Positions 57,819-64,000 of a stretch of DNA of 64,000 nt are shown here, in pieces. A program made the translations under genes and the position numbers. A model generated the notes under the pieces. It had not been told where the DNA came from. It was given only the letters and a program-made list of their open reading frames with translations, and ran no database searches. Position 1 is the first letter of the stretch; the number at the start of each line of letters is the position of its first letter. The DNA is from Trujillonella endophytica (lineage in GTDB: Bacteria; Actinomycetota; Actinomycetes; Mycobacteriales; Geodermatophilaceae), in NCBI RefSeq assembly GCF_019799905.1, contig NZ_JABGCI010000008.1, forward strand, positions 62,001-126,000, written 5' to 3'.

Positions 57819-58721
57819 TCAGACGGGGAGGGTGGCGGGGAAGTCGACGCCGGTGAGCCCGGCCGAGGCCTCCCACAGCCGTGCGGCCAGCTCCGGGTCG
57901 CTGGCGGTGGGGGTGCGCCCGACCAGCGTCGGCGCGCCCCGGGTCTCGCCCAGGCGGCTGGGCCCGGCGTAGCCGCCGCCGGGGAGGTCGGCCGTCGCGG
58001 CGAACAGCGTCGGCAGGGCGCCGTCGGCGGCGCTGGTCGCGACCACCCGGTTGGCCACGGCCATCACGGCGTTCCACGGGCGGCTGCCGGTGTGGCTCTG
58101 CAGGTTGGTCGCCGCGTAGCCGGGGTGCGCGGCCAGGGCCCGGACCCGCGAGCCGGCCGCGGCCAGCCGCCGCTGCAGCTCGAGGGTGAACAGCAGGTTG
58201 GCCAGCTTCGACGCGGAGTACGCCGCGGTGGGGGAGTAGGGCCGGGTGCGCCAGTGCAGGTCGTCGAGGTCGATCGCGCCCATCCGGTGGGTCGCCGAGG
58301 AGACGGTCACGACGCGGTCGGTCACGTGCGGCAGCAGGAGGTTGGTCAGCGCGAACGGGCCGAGGTGGTTGGTGCCGAGGTGGATCTCGAAGCCGTCGAT
58401 GGTCTCGCCGGCCGGCACCCACATGACGCCGGCGTTGTTGACCAGCACGTCCAGCGGCCCGCTCCAGCCGGTGGCGAACGCCCGCACCGAGTCGAGGTCG
58501 GCCAGGTCGAGCGGGCGGACCTCGGTCGAGCCCGGCAGGCCGGCGGCGGCCGTCTCCCCCCGGGCGACGTCCCGCACGGCGAGGACGACGTGCGCCCCCG
58601 CGGCGGCCAGGGCTCGGGCGGTCTCCAGCCCCAGCCCGCTGTTCGCGCCGGTGACGACCGCGGTGCGGCCGGCCTGCGACGGGAGGTCGGCGAGGGTCCA
58701 CGCGCGTGCCATCGAGCTCAT
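57819..58721 (-). CDS. Short-chain dehydrogenase/reductase, retinol-dehydrogenase-like
   Basis: A 300-residue NAD(P)-dependent SDR. TGANSGLG (about residues 25-32) is the cofactor motif, with VRD for NADP preference. LVNNAGVM, SSATH and the YSASK motif complete the active site. The layout resembles WW-domain oxidoreductase and retinol dehydrogenase relatives. ATG at 58721 overlaps the copA stop by 4 bp; TACGCT 8 nt upstream may give an internal leaderless promoter. Its role in copper stress is unclear. Confidence 0.86.
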   Translation of the reverse strand: MSSMARAWTLADLPSQAGRTAVVTGANSGLGLETARALAAAGAHVVLAVRDVARGETAAAGLPGSTEVRPLDLADLDSVRAFATGWSGPLDVLVNNAGVMWVPAGETIDGFEIHLGTNHLGPFALTNLLLPHVTDRVVTVSSATHRMGAIDLDDLHWRTRPYSPTAAYSASKLANLLFTLELQRRLAAAGSRVRALAAHPGYAATNLQSHTGSRPWNAVMAVANRVVATSAADGALPTLFAATADLPGGGYAGPSRLGETRGAPTLVGRTPTASDPELAARLWEASAGLTGVDFPATLPV

Positions 58722-61039
58722 GCCGACCGAGCGTAGGCGGGGTCCGCGGGGCGGCCCTCCGGCAGCGGCGGGGCGGCGTCCCGGTTCGCCGCCAGCGGCG
58801 CGAAGCCGCGCAGCCGCAGGCTGTTGGTCACCACGAACACCGAGCTGAACGCCATCGCCGCGCCGGCGATCATCGGGTTGAGCAGGCCGGCCACGGCCAG
58901 GGGGATCGCGGCGACGTTGTAGGCGAAGGCCCAGAACAGGTTGCCCTTGATGACGGCCAGGGTGCGGCGGGCCAGCCGGATCGCGTCGGCGGCGGCCCGC
59001 AGGTCGCCGCGCACCAGCGTCAGGTCGCTGGCCTCGATCGCGACGTCGGTGCCGGTGCCCATCGCCAGCCCGAGGTCGGCCTGGGCCAGCGCGGCGGCGT
59101 CGTTCACGCCGTCCCCGACCATGGCCACGACCCGGCCCTCGGCCTGGAGCCGCCGGACGACGTCGACCTTGTCGGCCGGCAGCACCTCGGCGACCACCTC
59201 GTCGATGCCCACCTCCGCGGCGACCGCCCGGGCGGCGCGCTCGTTGTCGCCGGTGAGCAGCACCGGCCGCAGCCCGAGATCGCGCAGCTGCCGGACGGCG
59301 GCGGCCGAGGTCGGCTTCACGGTGTCGGCGACGACGAGCAGCCCGCGCGCCGCGCCGTCCCAGGCGACGGCCACCGCCGTGCGTCCCGCGGACTCGGCGG
59401 CCACCCGGGCGGCGTCCAGGTCGGCGGGGAGCGGAACCGACGCCTCGGCCAGCAGCCTCGGCCGGCCGACGACGACGGCGTGCCCCGCCACCGTCCCGGT
59501 GACGCCGAGGCCCTCGACGTTGCCGAACGCCGCCACCGCGGGCAGCGGGCCGGACCGCTCGACTGCGGCCCGGGCGACGGCCTGCGCGATCGGGTGCTCC
59601 GACGCCGCCTCCAGTGCCCCGGCGACCCGCAGCACCTCCGTGGCGTCCTCCCCGGCGGCCGGGACGACGTCGTGCAGCGCCATCCGGCCGGTGGTGACCG
59701 TGCCGGTCTTGTCCAGCACGACGGTGTCGACGCGGCGGGTGGACTCCAGCACCTCCGGGCCCTTGACCAGGATGCCCAGCTGCGCCCCCCGCCCGGTGCC
59801 GACCATCAGCGCGGTCGGCGTGGCCAGCCCGAGCGCGCACGGGCAGGCGATGATCAGGACGGCGACGGCCGCGGTGAACGCGGCGGGCAGCCCCGCGCCC
59901 GCGCCGATCCAGAACCCCAGCGTGGCGGCGGCGAGCGCCAGCACGACCGGCACGAACACCGCCGACACCCGGTCGGCCAGCCGCTGCACGTCGGCCTTGC
60001 CGTTCTGCGCGTCCTCGACGAGCCGGGCCATCTGCGCGAGCTGGGTCTCCGCGCCGACCCGGCTCGCCCGGACGACGAGCCGCCCGCCCGCGTTGACGGT
60101 GCCGCCGGTCACCGCGTCGCCGACCGCCACCTCGACCGGCACCGGCTCGCCGGTGAGCATCGAGGCGTCGACGGCCGAGGAGCCCTCGGTCACCACGCCG
60201 TCGGCGGCGAGCTTCTCCCCGGGGCGGACGACGAACAGGTCGCCGACGGCCAGCTGGGCCGCCGGGACGCGGTGTTCGGTGCCGCCGCGGAGGACCGAGA
60301 CCTCCTTGGCGCCCAGCTCCAGCAGGGCGCGCAGGGCCGCGCCGGACCGCCGCTTGGAGCGGGCCTCGGCGTAGCGCCCGGCGAGCAGGAACGCGGTCAC
60401 CCCGGCCGCGGCCTCGAGGTAGATGTTCGCGCTGCCGTCGGTGCGCTCGACGGTGAACGAGAACGGGTGGGTCATCCCGGGGGTCCCGGCGGTGCCCCAG
60501 AACAGCGCGTACAGCGACCACGCGAAGGCGGCCAGCGTGCCGAGGGAGACCAGCGTGTCCATGGTCGCGGCGCCGTGCCGCAGGTTGGTCCACGCGGCGC
60601 GGTGGAACGGCAGGCCGCCCCAGACCACGACCGGCGCGGCCAGCGTCAGCGACAGCCACTGCCAGTACTCGACCTGCAGGGCGGGGACCATTGCCATCGC
60701 GACCACCGGCACGCTGAGCACGACCGACACCAGCAGGCGGGTGCGCAGCGGCCGGTCGGGTTGAATGACCCCGTCCTCCTCACCCCTCGCGAGCTCGGGG
60801 CGAGCCTCTCGACGGGGCCGAGGTAGGTGGGCGGTGTAGCCGGTCCCCTCGACCGTGGCGATGAGGTCGTCGGGGGTGACGTCCCCGGCCACGGTGACCC
60901 GCGCCTTCTCGGTCGCGTAGTTCACGGTGGCGGTCACGCCGTCCATCCGGTTGAGCTTCTTCTCCACGCGGGCGGCGCAGGCCGCGCACGTCATGCCGCC
61001 GATCAGCAGCTCGACCTGGGTCGGGGCCGGCTCAGTCAT
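58718..61039 (-). CDS. copA: Copper-exporting P1B-type ATPase
   Basis: A 773-residue metal pump. An N-terminal HMA domain has GMTCAACAARVEKKL (C18, C21). The ATPase core shows SMLTGEPVPVEV, the ion-path motif ACPCALGLATPTALM, the phosphorylation site DKTGTVTTG, the HP pair and GDGVNDAAALAQADLGLAMG. CPC with the MTCAAC domain points to Cu(I). It sits downstream of csoR and copZ. Its start overlaps the preceding secreted protein by 8 bp. The SDR follows at a 4-bp overlap. Confidence 0.94.
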   Translation of the reverse strand: MTEPAPTQVELLIGGMTCAACAARVEKKLNRMDGVTATVNYATEKARVTVAGDVTPDDLIATVEGTGYTAHLPRPRREARPELARGEEDGVIQPDRPLRTRLLVSVVLSVPVVAMAMVPALQVEYWQWLSLTLAAPVVVWGGLPFHRAAWTNLRHGAATMDTLVSLGTLAAFAWSLYALFWGTAGTPGMTHPFSFTVERTDGSANIYLEAAAGVTAFLLAGRYAEARSKRRSGAALRALLELGAKEVSVLRGGTEHRVPAAQLAVGDLFVVRPGEKLAADGVVTEGSSAVDASMLTGEPVPVEVAVGDAVTGGTVNAGGRLVVRASRVGAETQLAQMARLVEDAQNGKADVQRLADRVSAVFVPVVLALAAATLGFWIGAGAGLPAAFTAAVAVLIIACPCALGLATPTALMVGTGRGAQLGILVKGPEVLESTRRVDTVVLDKTGTVTTGRMALHDVVPAAGEDATEVLRVAGALEAASEHPIAQAVARAAVERSGPLPAVAAFGNVEGLGVTGTVAGHAVVVGRPRLLAEASVPLPADLDAARVAAESAGRTAVAVAWDGAARGLLVVADTVKPTSAAAVRQLRDLGLRPVLLTGDNERAARAVAAEVGIDEVVAEVLPADKVDVVRRLQAEGRVVAMVGDGVNDAAALAQADLGLAMGTGTDVAIEASDLTLVRGDLRAAADAIRLARRTLAVIKGNLFWAFAYNVAAIPLAVAGLLNPMIAGAAMAFSSVFVVTNSLRLRGFAPLAANRDAAPPLPEGRPADPAYARSA

Positions 61040-61952
61040 GGGAGGCCTCCACGGTCACGGTGAACGCCGCCGTCCGGACGACGTCCCCGTGCCGGAAGTC
61101 GAGGAACAGCCGGTGCGTGCCGGCAGCGGGGGGAGTGGTGGCGAAGACGACGTCCGGCCCGGGCGCGGCACCGGGCGCCTCGACCGGGTGCACGTGCAGG
61201 TAGGCGAGGTCGCCGGCGCGCAGCACCACGAGGTGGCCGTAGGCGCCGAGGTGGGGCTGCAGGTCGGTGACCGGGACGCCGTCGCGGCTGACGCTCAGCG
61301 TCAGCTCGCTCTCCTCCCCGGCGGTGAGGTGTCCGGTCAGGGCGACGGTGTACCCGTCGACCTCCGCGGTGGCGGCCGGTGGTGGCAGCTCCTGCGGCGC
61401 GAAGTCGCCGGGCACCGAGAGGTCGGCGCCGAGGACGAGCCCCTCGCCCAGCGCCGACGGCGTGGTGTCGGCGACGACCCGCCAGGTGCCGGGGGTGAGG
61501 TCGAGGGTGACGGTCCACGTGCCGTCGGCCCCGAGATCGGGGTGCACGTGCTGGTAACCGCTGAGGTCGCGGCGGACGGCGACGAGGTGCAGGTCCTCCT
61601 CGTGCTCGACGTCGAAGGCCGTGACCGGCGCGCCGTCGGGACCGAGCACCCGGAAGGCCAGGGTGGTCCCGGGCCCGTCGGGGAGGACGTCGGTCAGCAG
61701 GTCCAGCGTGTGACCGGACTCGCTGCCGGTCAGCCCGCCGACGCCCGGATCCGCCGCGGCTGCCGGGCCGGGGCTCGCGCCGTCGTGGGCCGCGTCGTCC
61801 CCGTGCCCGCCGCCCGTCCGCCCGCCGTCGGCGTGCTCGGCGGCGGCCGGCTCGGCGTCCACCGGGCCGACCGCCGCGCCGACGCCCAGGCTGGCGCCGA
61901 AGACGGCGGTCAGCCCGAGGGCGAAGGCGGCGACCTTGGTGGGCGTGTTCAT
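61032..61952 (-). CDS. Secreted His/Asp-rich protein in the copper operon
   Basis: A 306-residue exported protein. A signal segment (residues 1-32, AAFALGLTAVFGASLGVGAAVG) precedes a His/Asp-rich stretch EHADGGRTGGGHGDDAAHD that could bind metal. Two beta-rich modules follow, each with His pairs (HVHPDLG near 140, YLHVHPVE near 253). Position between copZ and copA with an 8-bp overlap suggests an extracytoplasmic copper binder or chaperone. No family is recognised with certainty. Confidence 0.72.
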   Translation of the reverse strand: MNTPTKVAAFALGLTAVFGASLGVGAAVGPVDAEPAAAEHADGGRTGGGHGDDAAHDGASPGPAAAADPGVGGLTGSESGHTLDLLTDVLPDGPGTTLAFRVLGPDGAPVTAFDVEHEEDLHLVAVRRDLSGYQHVHPDLGADGTWTVTLDLTPGTWRVVADTTPSALGEGLVLGADLSVPGDFAPQELPPPAATAEVDGYTVALTGHLTAGEESELTLSVSRDGVPVTDLQPHLGAYGHLVVLRAGDLAYLHVHPVEAPGAAPGPDVVFATTPPAAGTHRLFLDFRHGDVVRTAAFTVTVEASHD

Positions 61953-61959
61953 CGTCCGG

Positions 61960-62169
61960 TCAGCGCTCGGCCAGCGCGTACCCGGCCTCCTCGACGGCGG
62001 CGGCCACGGCGGCCTCGTCGAGGGGGGCGTCGCTGGTGACGGTGACGGCTCCGGTGGGCAGGTCGACCTCGACCTCGGTGACGCCGGGCAGGCCGCCGAC
62101 CTCCTCGGACACCGCGGAGACGCAGTGGCCGCAGGTCATGCCGGTGACGGTGTAGGTGCTCGTGCTCAT
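61960..62169 (-). CDS. copZ: Copper chaperone, HMA domain
   Basis: A 69-residue single HMA domain. GMTCGHCVSAVSEEV has the Cu(I)-binding CxxC (C13, C16). It carries copper in the cytosol to CopA. It lies between csoR and the secreted protein with gaps of 31 and 7 bp. Length and fold match CopZ/CopP. Confidence 0.9.
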   Translation of the reverse strand: MSTSTYTVTGMTCGHCVSAVSEEVGGLPGVTEVEVDLPTGAVTVTSDAPLDEAAVAAAVEEAGYALAER

Positions 62170-62200
62170 GACGGTTCCTCCGAGGGGGGCGTGGGGTGGC

Positions 62201-62506
62201 TCAGCTGCGGACGAGACGGGCGATGGCGGCCGAGGCCTCGCGGACCTTCTCCTCGGCCTCGGCGCCGCCGGCCTGCGCGGCCGCGACGACGCAGTGCGAC
62301 ATGTGCTCCTCGAGCAGCCCCAGCGCCACCGACTGGAGCGCGCTGGTCATGGCCGAGACCTGGGTGAGGATGTCGATGCAGTACTTCTCGTCCTCGACCA
62401 TCCGCTGCAGGCCGCGGGCCTGGCCCTCGATGCGGCGCAGGCGCTTGAGGTAGTCGTCCTTGCGGGAGATGTACCCGTGCGCAGCGTGCGGCGTGCCGTC
62501 GTCCAT
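62201..62506 (-). CDS. csoR: CsoR copper-sensing repressor
   Basis: A 101-residue all-helical repressor of the CsoR/RcnR family. The Cu(I) site C-H-C is visible: Cys in KYCIDILTQ (residue 43), then His and Cys in LLEEHMSHCV (68 and 72). Copper binding releases the dyad that covers this gene's promoter. The start ATG has TATGGT 6 nt upstream and no Shine-Dalgarno, so the message is probably leaderless. It opens the copper operon. Confidence 0.92.
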   Translation of the reverse strand: MDDGTPHAAHGYISRKDDYLKRLRRIEGQARGLQRMVEDEKYCIDILTQVSAMTSALQSVALGLLEEHMSHCVVAAAQAGGAEAEEKVREASAAIARLVRS

Positions 62507-62512
62507 GCCGTA

Positions 62513-62533
62513 ACCATACCCCCGTTGGGTATG
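62513..62533 (-). promoter_or_regulatory. CsoR operator overlapping the csoR -10 element
   Basis: CATACCC-N5-GGGTATG (62515-62533) is a perfect 7-bp dyad of the CsoR type. On the minus strand TATGGT (bases 62513-62518) ends 6 nt before the csoR ATG. Four bases are shared, so bound CsoR would block the polymerase. Confidence 0.75.
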
Positions 62534-62538
62534 TCTTG

Positions 62539-62913
62539 TCAGTCGGCGGACCGGCGCTCGGCCTGCATCCTGTCGACCGTCCCCTGGAGGCGTGCGGTGT
62601 CGGCGCGGGCGTCGGCGAGTTCGTCCTGGAGCGAGAGGATGACCTCCGCCGAGGCGAGCGTGTGGCCGTCGTCCAGCAGGCTCCGCAGGCGGGCGGCCAG
62701 GGCGAGCTGGGCGCGGGAGTAGCGGCGGTGGCCGCCGGGGGAGCGGTGCGGCTCCAGGAGGCCGGAGCCGTCGAGGCTGCGCAGGAACGCCGCCTGCACG
62801 CCGAGGAGGTCGGCGGCCTGGCTCATCGTCAGTGCGGGGAAGTCGGGGTCGTCGAGCCGGCGCAGCGGATCCCCGGGCGCCGCCCCACCCGCGCCGTCCT
62901 GCCGTGCGCTCAC
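62539..62913 (-). CDS. MerR-family regulator
   Basis: A 124-residue MerR-type protein. The winged helix is TMSQAADLLGVQAAFLRSLDGSGLLEPHRSPGGHRRYSRAQLALAARLRSLL (about residues 29-80), followed by a dimerising coiled coil. No metal-binding Cys are present. It lies downstream of the Hsp20 gene in the same direction, like HspR-type heat-shock regulators. GGAGGAGG precedes the GTG. Confidence 0.83.
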   Translation of the reverse strand: MSARQDGAGGAAPGDPLRRLDDPDFPALTMSQAADLLGVQAAFLRSLDGSGLLEPHRSPGGHRRYSRAQLALAARLRSLLDDGHTLASAEVILSLQDELADARADTARLQGTVDRMQAERRSAD

Positions 62914-63010
62914 CGCGCCTCCTCCCCTCGCGAACGACGGAGGGCCGGACCTCGCGGTCCGGCCCCCTGTCGCGGTCGTCGCCGGCGTCGGCCGACGACG
63001 TCGGTGCCGA

Positions 63011-63511
63011 TCAGGCCTCGACGGACTTCTGCTGGGCCTCGCCCTGCTCGCCCTGGATGGTGCGCCCCTCGACGGCCACGGGGGTGTCCGCGCGGGTCAC
63101 GGTGATCTTGCGGGCCTTGGCCTTCTCGGCCACCGGGATGCTCACCGTCAGCACGCCGTCGTGGTAGTGCGCCTCGAGCCGGTCGGTGTCCAGGCTGCGG
63201 CCGAGCACCAGCTGGCGGGTGTACGCGCCGAACGGCCGCTCGGCGAGCGCCCACTCCGCGCCCTCGATCTGCGGTACCGAGCGCTCGGCGCTCACGGTGA
63301 GGGTGGTGCCCTCGATCGACAGGTCGATCGACCCCGGGTCGACGCCCGGCAGGTCGAAGTGGGCGACGAAGTTGTCCCCGACGCGATAGGCGTCCATCGG
63401 CATGCCGGACAGGGGACGGGCGGTCGTCGAGCCCGCGCGGCCGGTCAGCTGGTCCAGCGCACGGAAGGCGGCGGACGTGGCGGCGAACGGGTCGTAGGCG
63501 GTCAGCATCAT
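63011..63511 (-). CDS. Hsp20/alpha-crystallin small heat-shock protein
   Basis: A 166-residue chaperone that holds unfolding proteins. The alpha-crystallin domain runs from about 40 to 140 (DAYRVGDNFVAHFDLPGVDPGSIDLSIEGTTLTVSAER to GVLTVSIPVAEKAKARKITV). The C-terminal tail EGRTIQGEQGEAQQ is flexible and lacks an IxI motif at the usual place. AGGAGG lies upstream of the ATG. A sigma-70-like promoter precedes it and a MerR gene follows. Confidence 0.93.
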   Translation of the reverse strand: MMLTAYDPFAATSAAFRALDQLTGRAGSTTARPLSGMPMDAYRVGDNFVAHFDLPGVDPGSIDLSIEGTTLTVSAERSVPQIEGAEWALAERPFGAYTRQLVLGRSLDTDRLEAHYHDGVLTVSIPVAEKAKARKITVTRADTPVAVEGRTIQGEQGEAQQKSVEA

Positions 63512-63582
63512 GGCTGGTCAACCTCCTGGTGGTTCGGTGTTCTGTGTTCGCTGCCCGAGGTGGAACCTCTAGTGGCGACTGA

Positions 63583-63611
63583 AGATTACCTCGGTCGAGC
63601 ATTGGTGTAAA
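63583..63611 (-). promoter_or_regulatory. Sigma-70-like promoter for the Hsp20 gene
   Basis: On the minus strand TTTACA (63606-63611) and TAATCT (63583-63588) are 17 bp apart, near ideal spacing, and about 72 bp before the ATG. The local AT content is much higher than in the flanks. No HspR (HAIR) or CIRCE box is visible. Confidence 0.55.
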
Positions 63612-63700
63612 CATCTCTCCGCGGGATTTGTTCCGCCGGAGACGCGGGACGGGTTGGACTGGCCGGAGCAGGTTCCGGACCGGTAGGAACGGGGCATGAG

Positions 63701-64000
63701 GTGGACGTGGAGGAGACCCCCAGCGCAGCAGCGCCCGCCGGTGCCGAGGTCCTGGACGTCGAGGAGCACCGGGACGGCGACGTCTGCACGCTCACCCTCA
63801 CCGGAGAACTCACCGAGGCGGCCCGCCGGCCCCTGGTCCGTGCCCTCACCGACGTGCTGCTCGAGGTGCCCACCCTGCGCCGCGTCCAGCTCCTGCTCGG
63901 CGGCGTGACGTTCATGAACTCCGCCGGCATGGCCGTGCTCGTGCAGCTGCAGAAGATGACGATCCCGCGCGGCGTGGAGATGGTGCTCGTCCGCCCCCGG
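63701..64000 (+). CDS. STAS-domain protein, anti-sigma-factor-antagonist-like (partial)
   Basis: At least 100 codons, running off the right edge. Translation gives VDVEETPSAAAPAGAEVLDVEEHRDGDV, a strand CTLTLTGELTEAARRPLVRAL, and VTFMNSAGMAVLVQLQKMTIPRGVEMVLV. The FMNSAG segment is where anti-sigma antagonists have a Ser that is phosphorylated; here S79 is in that place. The GTG at 63701 is the best start; no Shine-Dalgarno is strong. It is divergent from the Hsp20 gene. Function in stress sigma-factor control is inferred from the family. Confidence 0.8.
   Translation, partial: MDVEETPSAAAPAGAEVLDVEEHRDGDVCTLTLTGELTEAARRPLVRALTDVLLEVPTLRRVQLLLGGVTFMNSAGMAVLVQLQKMTIPRGVEMVLVRPR

Noticed and set aside
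63696..63908. A 70-residue frame starting at ATG 63696
   Set aside because: It is a shifted frame of the STAS-domain gene, whose GTG-started frame has the correct family motifs.

Overview
The window is very GC-rich actinobacterial chromosome. Many genes start with GTG, many lack a Shine-Dalgarno sequence, and Tat-exported enzymes, a GAF-ANTAR regulator, MmpL, CsoR, a BlaI pair and a microbial rhodopsin are all present. The mix most resembles Geodermatophilaceae (Blastococcus, Modestobacter, Geodermatophilus). That placement is inference from gene content, not a database result. I saw no rRNA, tRNA, CRISPR array, prophage or transposase gene.

Layout. 0-6.3 kb: one giant minus-strand gene for a DUF4011/superfamily-1 helicase/Vsr-like nuclease/DUF3320 protein, a candidate single-gene antiphage system. 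6.7-13.1 kb: a GntR-controlled catabolic locus with an isocitrate-lyase/PEP-mutase-family enzyme divergent from gntR, hydantoinase A and B and a cysteine hydrolase. 13.1-20.5 kb: Nudix hydrolase, a DUF4190 protein, a small zinc-ribbon protein, an MmpL exporter with divergent TetR, a ferritin-like protein, GtrA, DUF427 and a thioesterase. 20.6-22.6 kb: a DM13 protein and a DTE-type proton-pumping rhodopsin with a Gly at the antenna-fenestration position. 23.1-29.3 kb: an Fe(III) ABC transporter (binding lipoprotein, fused permease, ATPase), then an aldolase-epimerase-glycosyltransferase operon. Both units carry an IdeR/DtxR-like box. 29.3-36.8 kb: an orphan ABC ATPase, a GT-C membrane protein, a solitary Vsr nuclease, two Tat phosphatases and methionine aminopeptidase. 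36.8-40.2 kb: small membrane and DUF proteins and an SDR.

40.2-44.8 kb: a GAF-ANTAR regulator divergent from a minimal ethanolamine operon (permease, eutB, eutC). 44.8-50.4 kb: a divergent leaderless gene pair separated by 19 bp, a hotdog protein, a zinc-ribbon membrane protein and a NarL-type two-component system. 50.4-57.8 kb: cydA-cydB-cydDC (fused) divergent from blaI and an M56 protease, with two identical-type operators between them. 57.8-62.5 kb: a CsoR-controlled copper operon (csoR, copZ, a His-rich secreted protein, copA, SDR). 62.5-64 kb: a MerR regulator, Hsp20 and the start of a STAS-domain gene that runs off the window.

Two themes cut across the window. First, about a dozen genes have a TAnnnT hexamer 6-8 nt before the start codon and no Shine-Dalgarno, which indicates leaderless transcripts. 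Second, several short repeats stand out: a hairpin whose 20-mer recurs 21 kb away, a perfect 17-bp-arm palindrome of exactly 57 bp lying in frame inside the CydD-CydC linker, and short tandem duplications at start or stop codons.
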